5,391 nt of DNA from Spirochaetales bacterium (GTDB taxonomy: Bacteria > Spirochaetota > Spirochaetia > DTKZ01): positions 1 to 5,391 of the forward strand of contig JAITGB010000121.1 of the NCBI GenBank assembly GCA_031280945.1, written 5' to 3'. Positions 1 through 5,168 of the stretch are shown here, one piece after another. The position numbers and the translations under genes are program-made. Below the pieces are notes generated by a model, which had not been told where the DNA came from, did no database searches, and was given only the letters and a program-made list of their open reading frames with translations. The stretch's first letter is position 1; each line of letters begins with the position of its first letter.

Positions 1-7
1 TTATCGC

Positions 8-35
8 TTGATAAAAACCTCAAATATGCTATAGT
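8..35 (+). promoter_or_regulatory. Putative sigma-70-type promoter with extended -10
   Basis: A TTGATA hexamer (8-13) is followed after 16 bases by TATAGT (30-35), and TG at 27-28 gives the extended -10 form TGnTATAGT. Both boxes are close to the sigma-70 consensus and the surrounding sequence is AT-rich, unlike the GC-rich genes downstream. Transcription would begin near 41-43, almost on top of the first ATG at 42. It would serve the RsbRD-like gene and, because no clear terminator follows that gene, possibly the ATP synthase operon as well. This is pattern recognition only. Confidence 0.5.
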
Positions 36-41
36 TAGTTT

Positions 42-560
42 ATGGTCGATAGAATGCTCATCGATACGCTCAACTTCAAGGCAAAGGATTTCGGCGCGCG
101 CTGGAAAGCCATGATACGCAGGAGCCCCCACCTGAAGCATTACCAAACCATGAGCGATGAAGAGCTTGTCGCGGACAACGAGCGGCTCTATCCGGTTTTG
201 GCGCGGAGCCTTGAACGGGGCATAGACAGGAGCCACGTCGGGGATTTTTTTGTCAAGCTGGGCAAGACGCGCATGGAAAAAGGCTTTCCGGTTTCAGAGC
301 TTGTCTTTGCCCTCAGCCTGAGCCACCAGACAGTTATCGAGTATCTTATGAGCGACTTTGTGCTGGACAGCACAGTGAGAATGTATCAGGCCATGGGCGT
401 GATGACAAAAGTGGCGGAGTTTTTTCATCTTTCGGCTTTTTATGTTACAAAGGGTTTTCTTGAAGAAACCTATACGCACATGAGTAAGCATCACGAAATC
501 TCGGAGGAAATCCTCAAGAAGTATTTCCGGGACGATTTTTTCTTTAAGAAGAGCGACTGA
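42..560 (+). CDS. Small helical protein resembling a stand-alone RsbRD N-terminal (sensor-like) domain
   Basis: The product is a 172-residue soluble, probably all-helical protein with no signal peptide or membrane segment. Residues about 15-105 resemble the RsbRD N-terminal domain of RsbT co-antagonists: a WKAMIRR helix near 21-27, then a run of helices ending in a block near 76-102 (LGKTRMEKGFPVSELVFAL, then an HQTVIEYL helix). In known proteins this domain sits in front of a STAS or histidine kinase module, but here no output domain follows, only more helices and a charged, Phe-rich tail (DDFFFKKSD). The assignment is from memory of the family pattern and is tentative. The start is uncertain: ATG 42 and ATG 54 are both possible and neither has a Shine-Dalgarno; ATG 111 would remove the first helix. 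It reads in the same direction as atpB, 71 bases upstream, in the place where atpI often lies, but it is not AtpI, which is a membrane protein. A regulatory or stress-sensing role is inference. Confidence 0.6.
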   Translation: MVDRMLIDTLNFKAKDFGARWKAMIRRSPHLKHYQTMSDEELVADNERLYPVLARSLERGIDRSHVGDFFVKLGKTRMEKGFPVSELVFALSLSHQTVIEYLMSDFVLDSTVRMYQAMGVMTKVAEFFHLSAFYVTKGFLEETYTHMSKHHEISEEILKKYFRDDFFFKKSD

Positions 561-571
561 ATTTTTGATTG

Positions 572-616
572 ACCGGACTTAAGGAGCGGGTAAGCCGCAT
601 GAACCGGATATAAGGA
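572..616 (+). repeat. Imperfect direct repeat of the translation-initiation region before atpB
   Basis: Two 14-base copies, 572-585 and 603-616, match at 12 of 14 positions (ACCGGA, two differing bases, TAAGGA) with a 31-base offset. Each copy contains an AAGGA Shine-Dalgarno core and each is followed by an ATG: 599 for the first copy and 632 (the atpB start) for the second. The arrangement looks like a local duplication of a ribosome-binding region. Confidence 0.5.
599..613 (+). other. Four-codon minicistron (MNRI-stop) ahead of atpB
   Basis: An ATG at 599 is preceded by a good Shine-Dalgarno AAGGAG (581-586, 12-base spacing) and runs Met-Asn-Arg-Ile before TAA at 611-613. It is in the same frame as atpB, whose ATG lies 18 bases past the stop, and its stop codon overlaps the atpB Shine-Dalgarno AAGGAAGG (612-619). 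If translated, it would place terminating ribosomes on the atpB start region, allowing reinitiation. It may equally be a relic of the duplicated start region. Translation is not demonstrated. Confidence 0.3.
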
Positions 617-631
617 AGGCTGGCTGGCGCT

Positions 632-1357
632 ATGGAAGCCCTTGAAATAAAAGTTGTTTTTTCTTTTTCGCTTTTCGGGCATACGATTCCAGTTACCGAG
701 ACAGTTGTTGTCTCCTGGCTTGTCATGGCCATTCTCATCGTGTTTTCCTTTTTCGCGGCGCGTCATCTCAGGCGCCGTCCTTCGGGGCCCCAGGCTCTTC
801 TTGAAACCGCCATTGGTTTTCTGAACACATTCTCGCGTGAAAAATTCGGCGCGAAATCAAAATACCTGGGCCACTATATAGGCTCTCTTTTTTTGTTTCT
901 TCTCGTGTCAAACATTATAGCCGTGATTTCCCCCCTGTCTTTTTTCGGCTTTGAGCCGCTTTTTACCATAAAGCCCCCTACGCGGGACATCAATGTGAGC
1001 GCGCCCCTTGCCCTTGTTTCCATCGCGCTTGTTCTTGTCTGCGGTTTCAGGGCCAAAGGCGTAGGGGCCTGGTTCCGGCGTCTTGTGTACCCCATGCCCC
1101 TTATGCTCCCCTTTAACATTATGGAGTACGGGATTCGCCCCCTCTCTTTATGCCTGCGGCTTTTCGGCAACATTCTGGGAGCTTTTGTCCTTATGCAGAT
1201 GATAGAAAAACTCCTGCCCATTGGCCTGCCCGTGATTTTTTCCCTGTATTTTGATTTTCTCGACGGGCTTATTCAGGCCGCTGTTTTTGTTTTTCTCACG
1301 AGCCTCTACATCGCGGAGGCAATGGAAGCTCCCTCTTCCGAAGAGGCGGCGGAGTAG
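632..1357 (+). CDS. atpB: F-type ATP synthase subunit a (Fo stator, ion channel)
   Basis: Subunit a is the membrane stator that carries ions to and from the rotating c ring. The 241-residue product is strongly hydrophobic, with membrane segments near residues 22-42, 82-103, 120-139, 168-193 and 198-230. The diagnostic helix RPLSLCLRLFGN (169-180) holds the essential arginine, Arg176, equivalent to E. coli Arg210. PTRDIN (116-121) matches the conserved loop after the second membrane segment, and Gln215 matches E. coli Gln252. Two channel positions are unlike E. coli: Phe185 stands where E. coli has Glu219, and Asp208 where it has His245. The C-terminal tail is acidic. The start ATG has AAGGAAGG (612-619) upstream at a rather long 12-base spacing, and no other ATG, GTG or TTG start lies close by in frame. 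It is the first gene of the operon proper. No atpI-like gene is visible before it. Confidence 0.97.
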   Translation: MEALEIKVVFSFSLFGHTIPVTETVVVSWLVMAILIVFSFFAARHLRRRPSGPQALLETAIGFLNTFSREKFGAKSKYLGHYIGSLFLFLLVSNIIAVISPLSFFGFEPLFTIKPPTRDINVSAPLALVSIALVLVCGFRAKGVGAWFRRLVYPMPLMLPFNIMEYGIRPLSLCLRLFGNILGAFVLMQMIEKLLPIGLPVIFSLYFDFLDGLIQAAVFVFLTSLYIAEAMEAPSSEEAAE

Positions 1358-1371
1358 GGGTGTTTTTTTGG

Positions 1372-1383
1372 CATCCCGGGATG
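1372..1383. repeat. Perfect 12-bp palindrome CATCCCGGGATG
   Basis: CATCCCGGGATG reads identically on both strands with no central loop. It lies just after the atpB stop, between T-runs at 1363-1369 and 1389-1393. With no loop it is a poor RNA hairpin; a protein-binding site is conceivable but unsupported. Confidence 0.4.
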
Positions 1384-1409
1384 AGCGGTTTTTGGAATGT
1401 GTTTGCGGC

Positions 1410-1457
1410 TGCGCGGCTTTGTTCTACTTGGCTTCGGCGCAAGAGGGGGGCCGCGCA
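1410..1457 (+). promoter_or_regulatory. Two-tier RNA stem-loop with UUCG tetraloop upstream of atpE
   Basis: An outer stem pairs 1410-1417 (TGCGCGGC) with 1450-1457 (GCCGCGCA), eight Watson-Crick pairs, extendable by three U-G pairs (1418-1420 with 1447-1449). Inside it, 1427-1432 pairs with 1437-1443 with one bulged G (1439), and closes on UUCG (1433-1436) in the especially stable C(UUCG)G context. No T-run follows, so it is not an intrinsic terminator. It ends 18 bases before the atpE Shine-Dalgarno. A role in mRNA processing, stability or enhanced translation of subunit c, which is needed in about ten copies per complex, is inference. Confidence 0.55.
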
Positions 1458-1475
1458 AATATGCGTGTACTTTAC

Positions 1476-1481
1476 AGGAGG
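1476..1481 (+). promoter_or_regulatory. Strong ribosome binding site for atpE
   Basis: AGGAGG lies 8 bases before ATG 1490, the best Shine-Dalgarno in the window. It decides the atpE start against an in-frame ATG at 1397, which has no such site and would add 31 residues foreign to the family. Confidence 0.85.
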
Positions 1482-1489
1482 AAGTTTGT

Positions 1490-1720
1490 ATGGAGTTACA
1501 GTACGTTATCGCCCTGGGCGCGGGCATCGCGGTCATTGCGGGTATAGGCGCGGGTGTGGGCATAGGCATCGCCACCTCAGGGCTTGTTCAGGCCCTTGCC
1601 CGTCAGCCTGAGGCTTCGGGGAAAATCCTGCCGATGTTTTTTCTCGGCGTCGCTCTTGCGGAATCAACGGCCATTTACGGTCTTGTCGTTTCCATTCTCC
1701 TCATAACCCGTTTGGGATAG
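1490..1720 (+). CDS. atpE: F-type ATP synthase subunit c (rotor ring)
   Basis: Subunit c is a two-helix membrane hairpin; multiple copies form the ion-driven rotor ring of Fo. The 76-residue product fits the usual length. Helix 1 (about 4-35) carries the glycine packing series GIGAGVGIG (18-26), the polar loop has the invariant Arg38-Gln39-Pro40, and helix 2 (about 45-73) carries the ion-binding carboxylate Glu58 in AEST (57-60), followed by Tyr63. Glu58, Ser59, Thr60 and Tyr63 correspond to Glu65, Ser66, Thr67 and Tyr70 of the sodium-binding Ilyobacter tartaricus ring, but its helix-1 Gln32 is replaced by Ile25, so ion specificity is ambiguous. The glycine series resembles that of the 11-subunit Ilyobacter ring; ring size here is inference. 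The start is set by AGGAGG at 1476-1481. The frame remains open upstream to ATG 1397, but that stretch codes the hairpin region and looks noncoding. Confidence 0.96.
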   Translation: MELQYVIALGAGIAVIAGIGAGVGIGIATSGLVQALARQPEASGKILPMFFLGVALAESTAIYGLVVSILLITRLG

Positions 1721-1733
1721 GCGCGCTTAGGTT

Positions 1734-2219
1734 ATGCTGGATTTTTCCGTAACCTCAATTTTTACCCTGCTCAATATAGGGCTTCTCTTTATTATTCTGC
1801 GCTTTGCGCTTTTCAAGCCTGTAACGAAGTTTATGGAAAAGCGGGCGCGGGCAATTCAGGAAGACATAGACCACGCGCAGAGGGACAAGGAAAAAGCGGC
1901 CCGCCTGAAAGACAGCTACGAAAACAAGCTCGCACAAGCGGCTGCGGAAGCCGAAGGAATTATACGCGAAGCGCGCGAAGATGCCCAGAAGCAGGCCGAC
2001 CGTATCATTGAGGGGGGCAGAACAGAGGCCCAGAATCTTCTTGCCACCACGCGCAAACAGCTTGAGGCGGAGAAGCGGGCGGCAATGACGGCTTTTCAGG
2101 CTGAGGCGGCGGGCCTTGTGATTGCGGCGGCGGCGAAGCTCCTGGAGAGGGAAATCACGGGGCCGGACAGCGCGCGCACAGCGGCCCTCCTCCTCCAGGA
2201 ACTTGGGAAGAAGAGCTGA
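1734..2219 (+). CDS. atpF: F-type ATP synthase subunit b (peripheral stalk)
   Basis: Subunit b anchors the F1 head to Fo. The 161-residue product has one N-terminal membrane helix (about 6-26), then the conserved junction LFKPVTKFMEKR (26-37), then a long charged, Ala-rich amphipathic helix (about 33-140) with frequent Glu, Lys, Arg and Gln that should form the parallel coiled coil. The C-terminal part (AAKLLEREI, 133-141) matches the delta-binding end. Only one b gene is visible, which suggests a homodimer and not a b/b' pair. The ATG has only a weak nearby TTAGG, so translation may depend on coupling to atpE, which ends 13 bases upstream. Its TGA stop overlaps the atpH ATG by one base. Confidence 0.95.
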   Translation: MLDFSVTSIFTLLNIGLLFIILRFALFKPVTKFMEKRARAIQEDIDHAQRDKEKAARLKDSYENKLAQAAAEAEGIIREAREDAQKQADRIIEGGRTEAQNLLATTRKQLEAEKRAAMTAFQAEAAGLVIAAAAKLLEREITGPDSARTAALLLQELGKKS

Positions 2220-2755
2220 TGTTTGCGGCGGAGAGATGGGCGCGGGTTTTTCTTGCGGCATCCAGCAATCAGGAAGAAGCTCTTGCCGCGCTCAAGGCGC
2301 TTTCCGGCCCTGTTCTTTCCCTGAGGGGCGTTGTTTCGGGGTCTTCCGCGGCTTTCCGGCTTGAAGCGATGTTAAACGCCGCCGTAAAAGCAGGAGGGCT
2401 TGAATCAGGCTGCGCGGCCGTGCGGCTTCTTGTCCTCCTCGTAAAAAAAGGGTTTTTGCGGCATCTTCCGCGCCTCATACGCGAGATTGAAAACATTTAC
2501 GAAGCGGAGAACAGAATCCAGAGGGTTCTTGTGGAATCCGCCTTTCCTTTGGAGGATAAGTACCTCGATACGCTGCAGGAAAGCGTTATGCGCTACACGT
2601 GCGCGCGGGAAGTACGGATGAGCGTACGCATAATTGCGTCCCTTCTGGGCGGGTGCAGGCTGCGGCTGGGAAGCCAGTGTCTTGACGCGAGCCTGCGCGG
2701 ACAATTACAAAAAATGGCGGTGGACTTACAGGCCGCCGGAGGCTTTGCATGGTAA
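2219..2755 (+). CDS. atpH: F-type ATP synthase subunit delta (OSCP homologue)
   Basis: Delta caps the alpha3beta3 head and binds the b stalk. The 178-residue product is close to the family's usual length. The N-terminal part is helical (AERWARVFLAA, 4-14, in place of the common RYA-type start). The C-terminal family block is clear: after VESAFPLEDKYLD (105-117) comes LLGGCRLRLGSQCLDASLRGQL (positions 142-163), matching the GGF-x-L-x-x-G-x-x-x-x-D-x-S-x-x-G-Q-L pattern. It is somewhat divergent, as delta subunits usually are. The ATG overlaps the atpF stop (TGATG), and the 3' end overlaps atpA by seven bases, so it is probably translated by coupling at both ends. Confidence 0.9.
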   Translation: MFAAERWARVFLAASSNQEEALAALKALSGPVLSLRGVVSGSSAAFRLEAMLNAAVKAGGLESGCAAVRLLVLLVKKGFLRHLPRLIREIENIYEAENRIQRVLVESAFPLEDKYLDTLQESVMRYTCAREVRMSVRIIASLLGGCRLRLGSQCLDASLRGQLQKMAVDLQAAGGFAW

Positions 2756-4254
2756 ATTTTGCCGACCTTACGAAAGTTTTGCAGCAGCAAATCGAACACT
2801 GGGAAGTTAAGCCTTCCTCCGACACCGTGGGTTTTGTGGCCCAGGTAGGCGATTCGGTTGCCACAGTGTACGGCCTTGACAAGGCTATTTACGGCGAGCT
2901 TGTGGAGTTCGCCTCGGGCGCGACAGGCGTTGTTCTTAATCTGGAGGAGGACGGGGTCGGCTGTGTGCTTTTAAGCGGGGAGTCCCTTGTCAAGGACGGG
3001 GAAGAGGTGCGGGGAACGGGCAAGGTTGTTTCGGTTCCCGCAGGGCTTGCCCTTTTGGGAAGGGTTGTTAATCCCCTGGGAGCTGTTATTGACGGCAGAG
3101 GCCCCCTCAATATCACGGAGTACAGGCCCATTGAGTCCCCGGCTCCTCCTGTCATAGACAGGGGCAGCGTCAACGTGCCTCTCCAAACAGGCACCCTGTC
3201 CGTGGACGCGATGATTCCCATTGGCCGGGGCCAGAGGGAGCTTATTATAGGCGACAGGCAAACAGGAAAAACCGCCCTCGCCCTGGACGCGATTATTAAC
3301 CAGAGGGGCAAGGACGTGTACTGCATCTACTGCGGCATTGGACAGAAGTCGTCCTCTGTCGCGGCCATCATCAAAAACCTTGAACGCATGGGGGCCATGG
3401 ACTATACCTTTGTGGTGCTTGCTTCGGCTTCGGATTCGGCGGCCCTGCAGTACCTTGCTCCGTATTCGGCCTGCGCCATGGCGGAATACTTTATGCACGC
3501 GGGAAAGGACGTTCTCATCGTGTACGATGACCTTTCCAAACACGCTGTGGCGTACAGGACGATTTCCCTCCTTTTACGGCGGCCTCCGGGGAGAGAGGCT
3601 TTTCCGGGAGATGTTTTTTACCTCCATTCGCGGCTTCTGGAGCGGGCCGCGAAGCTCTCACCGGAAAAAGGCGGAGGTTCCATTACGGCCCTGCCCATAG
3701 TGGAGACCCAGGCGGGAGATATTTCCTCCTACATTCCGACAAACGTTATTTCCATAACAGACGGACAGATTTTTCTTGATTCGGAGCTTTTTAATTCCGG
3801 TTTCAGGCCGGCGGTTGACGTGGGCCTGTCCGTGAGCAGGGTAGGGGGAGCTGCACAGTCCAAGGCGATTCGCAAGGTTTCAGGCCGCCTGCGCCTCGAC
3901 CTTGCCCAGTACAGGGAAATGGCGGCCTTTGCCCAGTTCGGGAGCGACCTTGACAAATCAACCCAGGACAAACTTGCGCAGGGCGAGAGGCTTATGGAGG
4001 TACTCAAGCAGCCTCAGTTCTCCCCCCGGCCCATGGCCGAGCAGGTAGCTGTTCTTTTTATAGCGGTAAACAGTTTTCTTATGGATATTGAGGCGGGTAA
4101 GGTTCTCTCCTTTGTGGAAGGGTATATAGAATACCTCAAAATCCACCATGCGGCGGCGCTTACGTCCCTGGCGGAAACAGGAACGGCAACTGTGGATATA
4201 GAGCAGGAGCTTACCCAGGCTGTGGAAAACTACAAAGCCTCGCGGAAGCCATAG
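2749..4254 (+). CDS. atpA: F-type ATP synthase subunit alpha (non-catalytic nucleotide-binding F1 subunit)
   Basis: Alpha alternates with beta in the F1 hexamer and binds non-catalytic nucleotide. The 501-residue product is full length. The N-terminal beta-barrel shows VGDSVATVYGLDKAIYGELVEF (33-54). The nucleotide-binding core has Walker A GDRQTGKT (168-175), GQKSSSVA (198-205) and Walker B LIVYDD (256-261) followed by LSKHAVAYR (262-270). The alpha/beta signature PAVDVGLSVS is at 354-363, and Arg364 in SVSRVGGAAQ is the arginine finger that reaches the catalytic site of beta. A helical C-terminal domain follows. All expected key residues are present. GGAGG at 2738-2742, six bases before the ATG, supports this start, which lies inside the last codons of atpH (ATGGTAA overlap). 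Confidence 0.98.
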   Translation: MVNFADLTKVLQQQIEHWEVKPSSDTVGFVAQVGDSVATVYGLDKAIYGELVEFASGATGVVLNLEEDGVGCVLLSGESLVKDGEEVRGTGKVVSVPAGLALLGRVVNPLGAVIDGRGPLNITEYRPIESPAPPVIDRGSVNVPLQTGTLSVDAMIPIGRGQRELIIGDRQTGKTALALDAIINQRGKDVYCIYCGIGQKSSSVAAIIKNLERMGAMDYTFVVLASASDSAALQYLAPYSACAMAEYFMHAGKDVLIVYDDLSKHAVAYRTISLLLRRPPGREAFPGDVFYLHSRLLERAAKLSPEKGGGSITALPIVETQAGDISSYIPTNVISITDGQIFLDSELFNSGFRPAVDVGLSVSRVGGAAQSKAIRKVSGRLRLDLAQYREMAAFAQFGSDLDKSTQDKLAQGERLMEVLKQPQFSPRPMAEQVAVLFIAVNSFLMDIEAGKVLSFVEGYIEYLKIHHAAALTSLAETGTATVDIEQELTQAVENYKASRKP

Positions 4255-4262
4255 GGGAGTAT

Positions 4263-5159
4263 ATGGCGAATTTACGGGACGTTCGGCTGAGAATGCGCGC
4301 CATACGGCAGACCCTGCAGGTTACAAAGGCCATGAACCTCATTTCAACGGCCAAACTCAGGAAGGGCCGGCGCGTTCTTGAGGATACAGAACCCTTTTTT
4401 AACCGTATTCAGAACTCCATGTACGATATCCTCTGCGGCGCGGGAAACGTAAAAAGCGATTACTTTGGCCGCGCCCTCAAAACAGCGACTCCCCGTTCAG
4501 CGATTATCGTTGTGAGCAGCGACAGGGGCCTTGCCGGGGGGTACAACGCCAACATTTTCCGTACCGTCAACAAGCTCTGCGAGGCTCTTGTCAATCCCGT
4601 GCTTATTCTCATAGGGGCTGTGGGCTACAGGTATTTTCTGCACTCGCCCCATGTCATACTGGAGAACTTTTCGTTTAAGTCGCGGCTTCCTGAAGTTGTG
4701 GACGCCAAGGAAATAGCGGACTACATTGTTTCGCAGTATGATTCGGGTGTTTTTGACGAGGTGTACATTGTGTATACCTATATGTACAGTACGATAAAAC
4801 TCGTGCCGGAAGCCCAGATGATTCTGCCCCTCAATCTGGAAAAGATGCAGGCGCAGGAGAGGGGCACTCATCTGGACTATGAGGAGCGGCCTTCCCGGAT
4901 TCAGTTTGACTATGTTCCTTCTGTCGAGGAAGTTTTCGATGCCCTTGTGCCCTTTTACATGAAAGGCATTGTGTACGGCGCCCTCGTGGAGGGCTACGTG
5001 AGTGAGCAGAGCGCAAGAATGGCAGCCATGGACGAAGCGTCAAAAAGCGCGGAAAAGATGCTCTCGTCCTTGCAGATATTTTATAACAGAGTACGGCAGG
5101 CCGGTATTACGCAGGAAGTAACGGAAATAGTTTCGGGCTCCGCGGCCCTGTCGGATTAG
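4263..5159 (+). CDS. atpG: F-type ATP synthase subunit gamma (central shaft)
   Basis: Gamma is the rotating shaft linking the c ring to the catalytic head. The 298-residue product has the usual length. The N-terminal helix carries LRDVRLRMRAIRQTLQVTKAM (4-24) and TAKLRKGRR (29-37), the middle has the family signature SDRGLAGGYN (86-95), and the C-terminal helix has SEQSARMAAMDEASKSAEKM (247-266), then RQAGITQEVTEIVSGSAAL (278-296). These two terminal helices form the coiled coil inside alpha3beta3. The ATG lies 8 bases after the atpA stop, with GGGGAG (4254-4259) overlapping the stop codon at a short 3-base spacing, which fits coupled translation. Confidence 0.97.
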   Translation: MANLRDVRLRMRAIRQTLQVTKAMNLISTAKLRKGRRVLEDTEPFFNRIQNSMYDILCGAGNVKSDYFGRALKTATPRSAIIVVSSDRGLAGGYNANIFRTVNKLCEALVNPVLILIGAVGYRYFLHSPHVILENFSFKSRLPEVVDAKEIADYIVSQYDSGVFDEVYIVYTYMYSTIKLVPEAQMILPLNLEKMQAQERGTHLDYEERPSRIQFDYVPSVEEVFDALVPFYMKGIVYGALVEGYVSEQSARMAAMDEASKSAEKMLSSLQIFYNRVRQAGITQEVTEIVSGSAALSD

Positions 5160-5168
5160 GAGTGGGGA

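Noticed and set aside
565..597. Possible separate promoter for atpB (TTGATT or TTGACC near 565-574)
   Set aside because: No acceptable -10 hexamer lies 16-18 bases downstream; the best candidates (GGGTAA, TAAGCC) are poor, and TATAAG at 609-614 is too far away.
1329..1369. Possible intrinsic terminator or attenuator at the end of atpB (inverted repeat CCTCTT/AAGAGG at 1332-1346, then T7 at 1363-1369)
   Set aside because: The short stem lies within coding sequence and is separated from the T-run by 16 bases, so it lacks terminator geometry; termination here would also starve the rest of the operon.
1397..1489. In-frame upstream extension of atpE from ATG 1397 (31 extra residues)
   Set aside because: No Shine-Dalgarno precedes ATG 1397, the extension reads as Arg/Gly/Cys-rich sequence foreign to subunit c, and it covers the hairpin. 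ATG 1490 has a near-perfect Shine-Dalgarno and gives the standard 76-residue protein.
1755..2261. Long open frame on the minus strand opposite atpF (about 168 codons)
   Set aside because: It is a frame shadow of the Ala/Glu/Arg-rich coiled-coil coding sequence; the product has no recognisable domain and the + strand gene is unambiguous.
3421..3444. Short tandem-like run of CTTCGG units within atpA
   Set aside because: It encodes the ordinary LASASDSAA segment of the alpha subunit and reflects codon choice for Ala and Ser, not a repeat element.
2971..3543. Long open frame on the minus strand opposite atpA (about 190 codons)
   Set aside because: It is entirely within the highly conserved alpha subunit gene; open antisense frames are expected in GC-rich genes with strong codon bias, and no family is recognisable.
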